DNA of 64,000 nucleotides. It comes from Cupriavidus numazuensis (lineage in GTDB: Bacteria > Pseudomonadota > Gammaproteobacteria > Burkholderiales > Burkholderiaceae). The stretch is from contig NZ_CAJPVI010000040.1 of assembly GCF_905397435.1 (NCBI RefSeq), forward strand, positions 23,563 to 87,562, written 5' to 3'. The notes under the pieces are model-generated. The model did no database searches, had not been told where the DNA came from, and was given only the letters and a program-made list of their open reading frames with translations. The position numbers were made by a program, and so were the translations under genes. Below are positions 42,115 through 51,612 of the stretch, one piece after another (within the stretch, counting starts at the first letter, position 1; every line of letters starts with the position of its first letter).

Positions 42115-43623
42115 ATGCTTGTCGATGTCGCGGTGATTGGGATGGGGCCGGTAGGCGCCACATTGGCCAACCTTCTGGGTCGATACGGACTCAGCGTGGC
42201 GGTGCTGGAACGCGAGGCCGTGCCTTATCCGCTGCCCCGGGCGGTGCACTTTGATGCGGAATGCATGCGCGTCTTCGATGCGATCGGCGTGTCCGCCGAA
42301 GTCGCCGGCGATTGTCGGGTATCCACGGGCATGAAGTTCGTGAATGCCGAAGGCCAACTGCTTGTGGACTGGCCGCGTCCCGAAGACGTCGGTCCGCAGG
42401 GATGGCATTCGAGCTACCGGTTTCACCAGCCTGATCTCGAACGCACGCTGCGCCAATGTCTGGCCAGCCAGCCGAATGTGACGGTGCGCACGCGCTGCGA
42501 GGTCTATGGGCTGGAGCCCTGCGCCACCCATGTCACGGTGCGCTTCGAGGACCTGAGTCGCGGCAAGCTCGAAGCGATTGACGCCGCCTACGTGATCGGC
42601 GCCGATGGCGCGCGGTCGCTGGTGCGCCGCCTGATCGGCAGCGAGATGACGGACCTTGGCCTGCATGAGCGCTGGCTGGTCTTCGACGCGCTGCTCAAGC
42701 GGCCGTGGTCCGTGCTTGGCGATTGCAGCGTGCAGTTCTGCGACCCGTCGCGCCCCGCGACCTATGTGCGCGGCGTTGGCAACCGTCGCCGCTTCGAGAT
42801 CATGCTGCTGCCCGATGAAGACGCAGCCGAGATCGCGCGGCCCGAATCGGTGTGGTCGCTGATCGACAAGTGGATGACGCCGGAAGACGCCGATCTCGAA
42901 CGCGCGGCGGTCTACACCTTCCATGCGGTCGTCGCGCAGCGCTGGCGACAGGGGCGGCTTCTGCTCGCGGGAGACTCGGCACACCAGACGCCGCCATTCC
43001 TCGGACAGGGACTTTGCGCGGGCATCCGCGATGCGGCGAATGTCGCGTGGAAGCTTGCGGCCATCCTCAGGCATGGCGCTTCGGAAGCACTGCTCGACTC
43101 CTATCAGGGCGAACGCGCACCGCACGTCACCGAGTACATCCGGCTTGCCGTCGAACTCGGCGGGATCATCCAGGCACGCGACCCGGCCGAAGCCGCCGAG
43201 CGCGACCGAACGCTGGCCGCCGCACCGCGCCAGATGCGCAGCCTGAGCCCGCGGCTCGGCGCCAGCGCACTTCGCCTTCGCGAGCCGGCGAGCGGCATGG
43301 TGTCGGCCCAGCCGGCACTGGCCTCGGGCGAACGTCTGGACCAGCGCGCCCGGCGCGACTTCGCGATCCTGATGAAGCCGGGCCTGCTCGGCGAGAGCCA
43401 GCGAGATGCGCTGCGTCAGCTCGCGCCGTACCCCGTCACGATCATCGAAGACGACAGCGCAGGCACGCACGCATGGCTCGACGAACTCGATGCTGCCGCC
43501 GTACTTGTCCGTCCCGACCGCTACGTATTCGGCACGGCGTCGAACCTGCCGCAGTTGCAAGCACTGCTTGTGCAGCTTGCCGAATCGCTGCAAGGCACGA
43601 AGGCTACGGTAGCCGCAGCCTGA
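42115..43623 (+). CDS. FAD-dependent aromatic hydroxylase, MhpA-like
   Basis: The 502-residue class A flavoprotein monooxygenase has the N-terminal GxGxxG (VAVIGMGPVGATLANLLGRYG), the DG motif (VIGADGARSLVRR) and the GD motif (RLLLAGDSAHQTPPFLGQGLCAGIRDAANVAWKL). A C-terminal thioredoxin-like tail is expected in this family. The closest functional guess is 3-(3-hydroxyphenyl)propionate or related hydroxylase, giving a catechol. The following gene encodes a fumarylacetoacetase-type hydrolase. Confidence 0.83.
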   Translation: MLVDVAVIGMGPVGATLANLLGRYGLSVAVLEREAVPYPLPRAVHFDAECMRVFDAIGVSAEVAGDCRVSTGMKFVNAEGQLLVDWPRPEDVGPQGWHSSYRFHQPDLERTLRQCLASQPNVTVRTRCEVYGLEPCATHVTVRFEDLSRGKLEAIDAAYVIGADGARSLVRRLIGSEMTDLGLHERWLVFDALLKRPWSVLGDCSVQFCDPSRPATYVRGVGNRRRFEIMLLPDEDAAEIARPESVWSLIDKWMTPEDADLERAAVYTFHAVVAQRWRQGRLLLAGDSAHQTPPFLGQGLCAGIRDAANVAWKLAAILRHGASEALLDSYQGERAPHVTEYIRLAVELGGIIQARDPAEAAERDRTLAAAPRQMRSLSPRLGASALRLREPASGMVSAQPALASGERLDQRARRDFAILMKPGLLGESQRDALRQLAPYPVTIIEDDSAGTHAWLDELDAAAVLVRPDRYVFGTASNLPQLQALLVQLAESLQGTKATVAAA

Positions 43624-43682
43624 CAGCAAACCACCGTTCCCATTTCCCCCACTCCCATCTGAACCCCGAACAGGAGAATCAC

Positions 43683-44528
43683 ATGCAATTCATCAGCTTT
43701 GCGCGCCAGGGCAAGAACAGCTTCGGCGCCGTATTGAATCAGGGCGTCGTCGATCTCGGTGCGCGTCTCGGCCTGACCGACCTTGGCGCCGCACTGCGCC
43801 GTGACGGCGTGGAAGCGCTGAAGAACGCCGCCGTGAAGGCCGATGCCGATTTCGCGCTCAAAGACATCGACGCCTATCGCCCGGTCGTCGCCGATCCCGA
43901 CAAGATCCTCTGCGCAGGCCTGAACTACGACGAGCACGTTCAGGAAACGAAGAAGCAGCGCACCGACCACCCCACGATCTTCATGCGCGTGGCGGCCTCG
44001 CAGGTGGGCCACCAGCAGCCGATCCTGCTGCCGCCGGAGTCGGAGCGCCTCGACTATGAAGGCGAAATCGCCATCGTGATCGGCAAGGGCGGCCGCCGCA
44101 TTTCCGAGGACCGCGCGTTCCAGCATATCGCGGGCTTTGCCTGCTACAACGACGGCAGCATCCGCGACTGGCAACTCCATACCTCGCAATGGGGGCCGGG
44201 CAAGAACTTCGAAGCCACGGGTGCCTTCGGTCCGACGCTGGTGACATCCGATGAAATCGGCGAGAACGAAGTGCTGACGCTGGAAACGCGCCTGAACGGC
44301 AATGTCATGCAGAAGGCCACCACCGACATGCTGATCTTCTCGATCCCCACGCTGATCGCCTACTGCTCGAGCTTCGTCACGCTCGCGCCGGGCGATGTCA
44401 TCGTGACCGGCACGCCGGGCGGCGTCGGCGCCAAGCGCAATCCGCCAGTGTTCATGAAGGACGGTGATGTCGTGGAAATCGAAGTGAGCAAGCTCGGCGT
44501 GCTGTCGAACCCGATTCGCGCCGAGTAA
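43683..44528 (+). CDS. Fumarylacetoacetate hydrolase family protein
   Basis: The 281-residue protein has the FAH core: DKILCAGLNYDEHVQET, the metal-binding ERLDYEGEIAIVIGKGGR, FACYNDGSIRDWQ, GPTLVTSDEI and PGDVIVTGTPGGVGAKRNPPVFMKDGD. Members hydrolyse acylpyruvates or hydrate oxo-dienoates after ring cleavage. It follows the hydroxylase gene by 59 bases with an AGGAG site and is followed by a hairpin terminator. Confidence 0.87.
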   Translation: MQFISFARQGKNSFGAVLNQGVVDLGARLGLTDLGAALRRDGVEALKNAAVKADADFALKDIDAYRPVVADPDKILCAGLNYDEHVQETKKQRTDHPTIFMRVAASQVGHQQPILLPPESERLDYEGEIAIVIGKGGRRISEDRAFQHIAGFACYNDGSIRDWQLHTSQWGPGKNFEATGAFGPTLVTSDEIGENEVLTLETRLNGNVMQKATTDMLIFSIPTLIAYCSSFVTLAPGDVIVTGTPGGVGAKRNPPVFMKDGDVVEIEVSKLGVLSNPIRAE

Positions 44529-44537
44529 GCCAACCCG

Positions 44538-44566
44538 CGGATGCGGCCCTCCGCATCCGGTTTGTT
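44538..44566 (+). terminator. Probable terminator
   Basis: CGGATGCGG and CCGCATCCG pair around CCCT just after the FAH stop, followed by GTTTGTT. The T-tract is imperfect, so termination may be partial. Confidence 0.55.
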
Positions 44567-44695
44567 CCTCAAAGCCCTGGCGCCCGTTGCAGGCGCCACG
44601 GGCATGTTTTTGCCCTGTTTTTCGCAGCGGTCCCAGGGACATGGCCCGACTGGCAATGCAGTACGTCCCAACATAATCATAAGACGGAGACAAGC

Positions 44696-46039
44696 ATGGA
44701 TATACGCGAGGCCGTGCGCACGCAGCCAATGCGGGCGTCGCAGATTCTGATCGTGGCAATCTGCATTCTCATCACCATGATCGACGGATACGAAATCATC
44801 GTCATGCCGTTCGTCATTCCCACGCTGGCCAAGGCATGGTCGCTCAGTCCGGTCGAAGTCGGCTACCTGCTGAGCGCGAGCGTCCTTGGCATGGCGCTCG
44901 GGGCGATCCTGGTTTCGCCACTTGCCGACAGGATCGGGCGGCGCACACAGATCCTGGTATGCCTGGGCTTTATCACGACGGGCATGCTGCTGTCGGCAAC
45001 GTCCGGCACGCTGGTGGAACTCATTGCCTATCGCACATTCGCCGGCCTGTTTATCGGCGGTGTGATCGCCAGCATCAATGTGCTCGTATCGGAATTCAGT
45101 TCGGACAAGCGCCGTGGCGTCGTGATGGGTCTGTACGGCATCGGCCTGCCGTTGGGCTCCGCGCTGGCGGGGCTCATCGTCACGCCCTTGCTCGCCAGCT
45201 ACGGCTGGCGCGCGCCGTTCATCTTCGGCGGCGTGCTCACGCTGCTGATGCTGGTACTGGTCTTTTTCACACTGCCGGAATCTGTCGAGTACCTGATCGA
45301 CAAGCGGCCGCGCCGCGCGCTCGAGAAGTACAACGCGATTGCGGCTCGCCTTGGCTTCGCGCCATCGCGCGAGCTGCCTGCGGCTTCCATGCAGACGGTG
45401 CGCAACGTAGCGTTGAGATCGATCTTTGGCGGCGGCATGCTCAAGCGCACGCTATGCCTCTGGATTGGCTATGCCGGGCTCACCGCGGCGTTCTACTTCG
45501 CGAATACGTGGACGACGAAGATCATCGCCGATACGAGCGGGAACCCGGCGCTTGGCGTGCGAGCGGGCACGCTGATCATGGTCGGCGGCGTCGCGGCGGC
45601 GCTGGTGTTTGCCGCACTGTCGCTGCGGATCCGGCCTGTGCTGGTGACCGCCGGCGTGCTGCTCGGTGGCGCGGTTGCCTTCGCGTTGTATGCCACGCAG
45701 ATTCACAACTTGTCGATGGCGCTGCCGCTTGCCGTGCTCGTCGGTCTGTTCGTGAATGGTGGCATCGTCGCGTTCTATGCGATCAGTCCTGCGGTGTATC
45801 CGGCTGTGGCGCGTGGCACCGGTGTCGGACTGATGATCGGATTCGGCCGGAGCATCGCCGTGATCGTGCCGATCTGGACTGGGTACATGCTCGCGCATGG
45901 ATGGACGCCGTTGCATCTGTATCAGTTCTTTGGCGGGGTGCTGGCGGTGGGCGGGGTGGCGATTGTTGTGCTGGACCGGAGTTATGCGGTGGACAGGGCG
46001 GGAGATACTGGTCGAGGCCGGGTGGTTGTGCTGGACTAG
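44696..46039 (+). CDS. MFS transporter, aromatic acid:H+ symporter (AAHS) type
   Basis: The 447-residue protein has about twelve helices and MFS signatures (ADRIGRRTQILVCLGF; a conserved DGYEIIVMPFVIPTLAKAW near helix 1 as in AAHS/PcaK proteins). It would import the aromatic acid degraded by the neighbouring hydroxylase and FAH proteins. Confidence 0.85.
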   Translation: MDIREAVRTQPMRASQILIVAICILITMIDGYEIIVMPFVIPTLAKAWSLSPVEVGYLLSASVLGMALGAILVSPLADRIGRRTQILVCLGFITTGMLLSATSGTLVELIAYRTFAGLFIGGVIASINVLVSEFSSDKRRGVVMGLYGIGLPLGSALAGLIVTPLLASYGWRAPFIFGGVLTLLMLVLVFFTLPESVEYLIDKRPRRALEKYNAIAARLGFAPSRELPAASMQTVRNVALRSIFGGGMLKRTLCLWIGYAGLTAAFYFANTWTTKIIADTSGNPALGVRAGTLIMVGGVAAALVFAALSLRIRPVLVTAGVLLGGAVAFALYATQIHNLSMALPLAVLVGLFVNGGIVAFYAISPAVYPAVARGTGVGLMIGFGRSIAVIVPIWTGYMLAHGWTPLHLYQFFGGVLAVGGVAIVVLDRSYAVDRAGDTGRGRVVVLD

Positions 46040-46119
46040 CGCCGCGTTGCCGATTGCCTCGGCTGGCGGGCGGGTAAAATGACGCCACTCTCACAATGTG
46101 AACGTCAGCCCCTTCCTCC

Positions 46120-46875
46120 ATGTCCAGCCTCACCAAGATGCTTTCGATCCTTGACCTGTTCACGGTCGAGAAGCCCACATGGTCGTCCGAGGCGATCTGC
46201 GAGTACCTTGGTTGCTCGGTGCCGACGGGGTATCGCTATGTGCGCGAACTGGTCGACGCGGGCCTGCTCGCGCGCCTTGGCGATGGAAGCTACGCGCTTG
46301 GGCCGCGCGTGATGACGCTGGACTACCAGTTGCGTACCGTGGATCCGTTTTTCCGCGCGGGCCAGCCGCTGATGCAGAACCTGTCCGAGCAGACCGGCTG
46401 CGACTGCGTGATGACGCGGATCTTCGATGACGAGATCGTCGACACCCACCGCGAGTCCGGCGCCGATGGCCTGCACCTGGCCTATGGCCGCGGCCGGCCG
46501 CGGCCATTGTTCCGCGGCGCGGCGCCCAAGGTCATCCTGGCCACGCTGTCGCGCGCGCGGCTGTCGCGCCTGTTCGACAAGCACACCGCTGAAGTGCGCC
46601 AGGCTGCCATGGGGCAGACTTTCGACGAGTTCTGGAGCAGGCTGCAGGAAATCCGCAAGGCCGGTCACTACATGTCCCGGGGCGAACTCGAAGCGGATGT
46701 CGGGGCCATCGCCGTTCCGTTCTTCGCCAGCGGGCCCCAGGCCGTCGGGGCCCTCGCGCTCGTCATTCCGCTGCGGCGCTTCGAGTTCATGCATCACGCC
46801 AAACTGCTCGAACTGCTGCAGGACACCGCTACGAAGATTTCCTCTGCCGTAGCCACGGACGCGCTGCCGCGCTGA
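46120..46875 (+). CDS. IclR-family transcriptional regulator
   Basis: The 251-residue protein has an N-terminal winged helix (LTKMLSILDLFTVEKPTWSSEAICEYLGCSVPTGYRYVRELVDAGLLARL) and an effector domain (RGAAPKVILATLSRARLSRLF, GAIAVPFFASGPQAVGALALVIP). It sits 80 bases after the MFS gene on the same strand and most likely controls the aromatic cluster, possibly through the 42077 palindrome. Confidence 0.86.
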   Translation: MSSLTKMLSILDLFTVEKPTWSSEAICEYLGCSVPTGYRYVRELVDAGLLARLGDGSYALGPRVMTLDYQLRTVDPFFRAGQPLMQNLSEQTGCDCVMTRIFDDEIVDTHRESGADGLHLAYGRGRPRPLFRGAAPKVILATLSRARLSRLFDKHTAEVRQAAMGQTFDEFWSRLQEIRKAGHYMSRGELEADVGAIAVPFFASGPQAVGALALVIPLRRFEFMHHAKLLELLQDTATKISSAVATDALPR

Positions 46876-46922
46876 TCGGTGCTGGCCTGCCAGGTCCCGC
46901 GTTGCCTGAGTGACGTCGCTGA

Positions 46923-47606
46923 CTACACCGGCGGCACATCTGCGGAAAGCGCGGCCAGCATGGCAAGGTAATCCGCAAAGCCGCCTAGCGCACGTCCCTT
47001 TGCGCGCGCGCTGGTCATGACCCGCGGCTGCGTGCTCCATGCGATCTGTGCATTCAGCGCGATGAGGCGCTGCACCAGCGCCACGTCTTCGCTGCTCGCA
47101 TGCGGCGGGAAGCCGCCGGCGTGACGGTAGGTGCGCGCGCAAATGCCGAAGTTGGCGCCGTGGATGTGCCGATGGCCGTCCTTGCGGCAATATCGCGCAT
47201 CGAACCTTGCGGGGACATGGGCCGGCTGCTGGCTCCAGTCCTCCACCGTCACCAGCCCGCACACCGCATCGGCGCACAGTGCCAGTTGCGCCACCAGCCA
47301 GTCCGGCGCCACGCGGCTGTCGGCATCGGTGAAGGCGAGCCAGCGCGCTTCGCGTGCGAGCAGATGCTGCGCGCCAAGATGGCGGGCGATGCCGACATTG
47401 CGCGCGGCCATGGTCAGGCACGTCACCTGTGCCGCCGCATGACGTTGCGCGATGGCAAGCGAGTCGTCGGTGCAGTCGTCGAGCACGACCACGAGCATCA
47501 CCGGCTCGCCGTTCAGCGCCGGATGCAGCGCCGCCACGCGCAGCGCCATCAGGCACGCTTCGAGGCACGACTCCTCGTTGTGTACGGGCACCACGACGCC
47601 GATCAT
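46923..47606 (-). CDS. Family 2 glycosyltransferase
   Basis: The 227-residue protein starts MIGVVVPVHNEESCLEACLMAL and has VVLDDCTDDS, ARNVGIARHLGA and a DAD (FTDADSRVAPDWL), the minimal GT-A fold, with no membrane segments. It overlaps the methyltransferase gene by four bases and is third in a three-gene set. The acceptor is unknown. Confidence 0.82.
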   Translation of the reverse strand: MIGVVVPVHNEESCLEACLMALRVAALHPALNGEPVMLVVVLDDCTDDSLAIAQRHAAAQVTCLTMAARNVGIARHLGAQHLLAREARWLAFTDADSRVAPDWLVAQLALCADAVCGLVTVEDWSQQPAHVPARFDARYCRKDGHRHIHGANFGICARTYRHAGGFPPHASSEDVALVQRLIALNAQIAWSTQPRVMTSARAKGRALGGFADYLAMLAALSADVPPV

Positions 47607-48214
47607 TGCAGGGCCTCCCGCATGCGTAACGGCTGCGCATTGCGCGACCAGACTTCCAGCAGGAAATCGGGCTCGAGGTGTCGCACGTGCCGGTACAGTC
47701 CGGGCTGGCGCGCAATGGCCGCGTGGATATGGCGCGTTGCCATCTGCCGCTCGGCGAACGGGCGCAGCCAGTGGCACGCGACGATAGTGCCGGCTGGCGC
47801 AAGCGCGCTGGCAGCATGTTTGACCGTGGCGATCCAGTCGTCCGGCGTGAAAAAGTAGCCCAGTTCGCTGAGCACGATCAGGTCGAAGCTGCCGGCGGGC
47901 CATTCCTGCGGCAGCCGGGCCACGCGGCCCTCGACATGCGCGTGGCCGGCTACGCGCGCCAGCATGCGCTCGACGGCACGAGCGGCCACGTCGATGGCCA
48001 GCAGCGCATCGCATCGGCAGGCGAGCCGCTCGGTCAGCATGCCCGTGGCGCAGCCCGCTTCGAGTGCGCGCGCGTATCTCGCTTCGGGCAGCGCGGCCAT
48101 GAGCAGGTCGCGCTTGCGTGCTTCGTACCACAGTGTCTCGAAGCCCCACGGATCGTCCTGTTCGAAGATGGCGTCGAAGTCTTGCGCGGAGGTCGGGGAG
48201 GTCGCGGAGGTCAT
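47603..48214 (-). CDS. NodS-like SAM-dependent methyltransferase
   Basis: The 203-residue protein contains FEQDDPWGFETLWYEARKRDLLMAALPEARYARALEAGCATGMLTERLA, typical of NodS-type N-methyltransferases, and VLSELGYFF. NodS methylates the free amine of a chito-oligosaccharide. Here it lies between an acyl-CoA dehydrogenase-like gene and a glycosyltransferase gene with four-base overlaps on both sides. Confidence 0.82.
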   Translation of the reverse strand: MTSATSPTSAQDFDAIFEQDDPWGFETLWYEARKRDLLMAALPEARYARALEAGCATGMLTERLACRCDALLAIDVAARAVERMLARVAGHAHVEGRVARLPQEWPAGSFDLIVLSELGYFFTPDDWIATVKHAASALAPAGTIVACHWLRPFAERQMATRHIHAAIARQPGLYRHVRHLEPDFLLEVWSRNAQPLRMREALQ

Positions 48215-49215
48215 AGCGCGTAGTCGCAGTCGGTGTGGCTCACTGCGGTTCCCAACACTGCAAGGTCGCGTTCGGCGTGGCTCTGCCGCAGGAATACAGG
48301 CAGGTCCGCATAGAGCGAAGCAAGGCGCGCATTCCGGCAGAGCGGTCCGGCGCCAAGCACATTGCCCGCGCGATGCAGCACGCGCTGCACGGCGGCTTCG
48401 ACGGCCGTGCGCAGGCGCATCGCGGCGACGAATGCATCTTCGGTCGGATTGGCGTCGATCCATGCGGCGGTTTCCCGCAGCAACGCGGCAGCGGCATGGA
48501 GATCGCCATCGATGGCGCCGAGGTGCGCGGCGGCGTGGGCGTCGCCGTGCTTGCGCATCGTGTCGCGCACCGCCCATGCGAGCGGCAATACCGAGCCGTA
48601 CCAGCAGGCGGCGATGCCCGCGCCGCCATGCCAGAAGCCGGGGCGTTCGAGATAGGCGCGCGGGCCGCCGACCTGCAGCGCGGGACAGTCATGCAGCAGC
48701 ACATCGCCACTTGCGGTATCCGCCATGCCGACTGCATGCCATCCATCGGTCGTGATCGTTACGCCCGGGCCGCCCATATCGATCGCGGCGAGCACGGCAA
48801 CGTCATCGTCGCCATGGCAGGTCAGCAGGGCATGGGACACGCCGCCCGCGCCCGAGCACCAGGCCTTGCGTCCGTTGAGCAGGAGCGGCTTGCCATGCGC
48901 GATATCCGCGCGTGTTGCGAGCGTTTGTGCATCGACGTCCGGCGCCGGGCGTGCGCGGACACGCGCATCGGGCGGCTCGGCGGCCCATATGGCCCAGTGG
49001 GTGTCGCGACCGGGACATGCACCCGCTACCTCGGCCAGGATCGCCAGCGCATCGGCATGGGCTTCGAACAGCTTGATGGCGACCGGTCCCTGCGTGGCGG
49101 CGATGGTGGCGAACACCTGCCACCGCGCGGCGGTATGGCCGTGTCCTGGCAGCGGAATGTCGCCAGACGGCCTCTGGCTGTCGATCAGGCCACGGATCGT
49201 ATCGCGTAGGTTCAT
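48211..49215 (-). CDS. Acyl-CoA dehydrogenase-like protein
   Basis: The 334-residue protein resembles acyl-CoA dehydrogenases (TRADIAHGKPLLLNGRKAWCSGAGGVSHALL in the middle beta domain, helical C-terminus with RTAVEAAVQRVLHRAGNVLGAGPLCRNARLASLYADL) but is shorter than the usual 380-400. The catalytic base is not obvious. It heads the three-gene operon with the methyltransferase and glycosyltransferase. Start MNLRDTI at 49215 is preferred over 49257. Confidence 0.72.
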   Translation of the reverse strand: MNLRDTIRGLIDSQRPSGDIPLPGHGHTAARWQVFATIAATQGPVAIKLFEAHADALAILAEVAGACPGRDTHWAIWAAEPPDARVRARPAPDVDAQTLATRADIAHGKPLLLNGRKAWCSGAGGVSHALLTCHGDDDVAVLAAIDMGGPGVTITTDGWHAVGMADTASGDVLLHDCPALQVGGPRAYLERPGFWHGGAGIAACWYGSVLPLAWAVRDTMRKHGDAHAAAHLGAIDGDLHAAAALLRETAAWIDANPTEDAFVAAMRLRTAVEAAVQRVLHRAGNVLGAGPLCRNARLASLYADLPVFLRQSHAERDLAVLGTAVSHTDCDYAL

Positions 49216-49363
49216 GGTGGCGAAGGAGAGCGGTCGCGCATGACGGCGCGTCCGCAAGTTCCTTGCCAGTCTCGCGCTACGACGGTACAGCGGCTACAGA
49301 GTGCCTATGCCACCGAACATGCAATCTTTACCGGTGCCAGTACTGCGCTTCTGAAAAAGTGAG

Positions 49364-50008
49364 TCAGCCCGGTTTGCGCGCGAGCACCATTGCCAGTTCA
49401 ACCGCGGTGGCGGCCACCGTGTCGACGTCCGGCGCATAGCCGTCGCGGATCCAGCGCAGCGCGATATGCACGACACCGCCCGCGACGCCCGCCAGCAACA
49501 GGGGATCCGCAGTCTGTCCGGCGGGCAGCAGCGTTTGTGCGAGCAGGCCCCCGAACGCGCGCAGCGATTCGTCGAGCGCTTCGTCGACGCGCTTGCTGAC
49601 GCCGCGGATCTCCAGCAGGAACACCCTGGCCGAACGCGGTTCGCGCTGCAGCGCACCGAAGTACGCACGCAGCATGGCCAGCGCGCGCTGCTGCCGGCCG
49701 CGCCCGGCATCTTGCGCTGCATGCTCGATCGATTGCAGCAGCAGATCGGTCACGGCGCGGAACGAGGCTTCGAGCAGCGCCTCGCTGTTGGCGAAGGACT
49801 CGTAGAAATAGCGTTCGGTCAGACCAGCCGCCTCGCAGACCGCCTTGACCGTGGAGTTCTGGTAGCCGCGCTCCCCATAGACCTGGATGGCTGCCGCGAT
49901 CAGCTGGCAACGGCGCTGCGTACGGCGCTCGTCGGCTGCTGCACCGCGGTAGCGGCGGGCAGTGGAGGTCTCGGTGGGCTCGGTCGGCGCGGTCGTCATG
50001 GGGGCCAT
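49364..50008 (-). CDS. TetR-family transcriptional regulator
   Basis: The 214-residue protein has an N-terminal TetR helix-turn-helix (RRCQLIAAAIQVYGERGYQNSTVKAVCEAAGLTERYFYESFANSEALLEA) and a helical ligand domain. It is divergent from the monooxygenase gene, with a perfect palindrome between the two. Confidence 0.88.
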   Translation of the reverse strand: MAPMTTAPTEPTETSTARRYRGAAADERRTQRRCQLIAAAIQVYGERGYQNSTVKAVCEAAGLTERYFYESFANSEALLEASFRAVTDLLLQSIEHAAQDAGRGRQQRALAMLRAYFGALQREPRSARVFLLEIRGVSKRVDEALDESLRAFGGLLAQTLLPAGQTADPLLLAGVAGGVVHIALRWIRDGYAPDVDTVAATAVELAMVLARKPG

Positions 50009-50022
50009 TATGACATTCCCTA

Positions 50023-50043
50023 TTGTCAGATTGCATCTGACAA
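50023..50043. promoter_or_regulatory. Perfect palindromic operator of the TetR/monooxygenase spacer
   Basis: Arms TTGTCAGAT and ATCTGACAA (nine bases each) flank TGC. A half-site TGACA lies at 50011 and TGTCA at 50050. It fits a TetR-family site 15 bases before the regulator gene and 40 before the preferred monooxygenase start. Confidence 0.7.
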
Positions 50044-50082
50044 CCTATGGTGTCAGAAGTGACCGCATCCGGGAAATCCGAC

Positions 50083-51612
50083 ATGACTGCTGCCGCACCT
50101 GAAGACACGTTGCTCGATGTGCTGATTGTCGGTGCCGGCTTGTCGGGCATCGGTGCCGCGCGGCAGTTGCAGCAGCGGTGCCCCGGCAAGCGCTTTGCCA
50201 TCCTGGAGGCGCGTGAGGCCATTGGCGGCACCTGGGACCTGTTTCGCTATCCCGGTATCCGGTCGGATTCGGATATGTACACGCTCGGTTACCGCTTCAA
50301 GCCATGGAAGGGCGCGAAAGCAATTGCCGACGGTCCGTCGATCCTGTCCTATATCCGCGAGACCGCCGACGAGGCGGGCATTACGCCGCACATCCGATTC
50401 GGCCACAAGGTGGTGAGCGCGGCGTGGAACAGCCACGAAGCCTGCTGGACGGTCACGGCCGAGCGTGGTGCCGATGGCAGCCGGCAGCAGTGGCGCGCGC
50501 GGCTTCTGTATGTGTGCGCGGGCTACTACAGCTACGCCGCGGGCCACCGGCCGGCCTTCGCGGGCGAGGACAGTTTTCGCGGACGCATCGTGCATCCGCA
50601 GTTCTGGGACGCTTCGCTCGACTACGCCGGCAAGCGCGTGGTGGTGATCGGCAGTGGCGCTACTGCTGTGACGATGGTGCCTGCCATGGCCGGCACGGCC
50701 GCGCACGTGACCATGCTGCAGCGTTCGCCGAGCTACGTCGTGACACGGCCCGGCGAGGACGCCATTGCCGCGAAGTTGCGCCGGCTGCTGCCGGAAGGAC
50801 TGGCCTATGCCGCTACGCGCTGGAAAAACGTGCTGCTCGGCATGTTCTTCTTCCAGCTCGCGCGTCGCCGGCCGGAACGCGTCAGCGAGCGCATGATCGG
50901 CATGGCTGCCGCGCAGCTCGGTCCTGACGTCGATGTCGGCCAGCACTTCACGCCGCGCTACAAGCCGTGGGACCAGCGCGTATGCCTGGTGCCGGACGGC
51001 GACCTGTTCCGCGTGATCCGCGAGGGCCGCGCTTCGGTCGTGACCGACACCATCGACCGCTTCACGGAAGACGGCATTGTGCTCGGATCGGGCCAGACAC
51101 TGCCGGCCGATATCGTCGTGACGGCGACCGGGCTCAAGCTCAATATGCTCGGCGATATTGCCCTCAGCGTGGACGGCCAGCCGCGCGTGCCGGCCGAGCA
51201 GATGGCCTACAAGGGCATGATGCTCAGCGACGTGCCGAACCTGGTGCTGGCCTTCGGCTACACCAATGCCTCGTGGACGCTGAAAGCGGATCTCACCGCG
51301 GAGTACGTGTGCCGGCTGCTGCGCTACATGGACCGTCGTGGGTATCGCGCGGCCATGCCGCGGCGCAACGCCGCGGTACAGCCCACGCCTTTCCTGGACT
51401 TCACGTCCGGCTATGTGCAGCGCGCCGCCAGCGTGTTGCCCCGTCAGGGCGACCGCAAGCCATGGCGGCTCTACCAGAACTACCTGATGGACATGCTCAC
51501 GATCCGCCACGGCCGCATTGACGATGGCGTGCTCCAGTTCGATACGCCCCATGCCGCGTCAGCGCCGCGCAAAGCGCCGGTCAGCCTGTCGGGCGGCGAG
51601 GTACAACCATGA
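50083..51612 (+). CDS. Baeyer-Villiger-type flavin monooxygenase
   Basis: The roughly 509-residue protein has an FAD site (VLIVGAGLSGIGAARQL), IGGTWDLFRYPGIRSDSDMYTLGY, the BVMO fingerprint form FRGRIVHPQFW, a second GxGxxA/G (VVVIGSGATAVTM) and a late VVTATGLKLNML. Such enzymes insert oxygen next to a ketone. The ATG at 50083 is preferred because the earlier ATG at 50047 directly abuts the operator. It overlaps the hydrolase gene by four bases, so ester product hydrolysis is a likely next step. Confidence 0.85.
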   Translation: MTAAAPEDTLLDVLIVGAGLSGIGAARQLQQRCPGKRFAILEAREAIGGTWDLFRYPGIRSDSDMYTLGYRFKPWKGAKAIADGPSILSYIRETADEAGITPHIRFGHKVVSAAWNSHEACWTVTAERGADGSRQQWRARLLYVCAGYYSYAAGHRPAFAGEDSFRGRIVHPQFWDASLDYAGKRVVVIGSGATAVTMVPAMAGTAAHVTMLQRSPSYVVTRPGEDAIAAKLRRLLPEGLAYAATRWKNVLLGMFFFQLARRRPERVSERMIGMAAAQLGPDVDVGQHFTPRYKPWDQRVCLVPDGDLFRVIREGRASVVTDTIDRFTEDGIVLGSGQTLPADIVVTATGLKLNMLGDIALSVDGQPRVPAEQMAYKGMMLSDVPNLVLAFGYTNASWTLKADLTAEYVCRLLRYMDRRGYRAAMPRRNAAVQPTPFLDFTSGYVQRAASVLPRQGDRKPWRLYQNYLMDMLTIRHGRIDDGVLQFDTPHAASAPRKAPVSLSGGEVQP

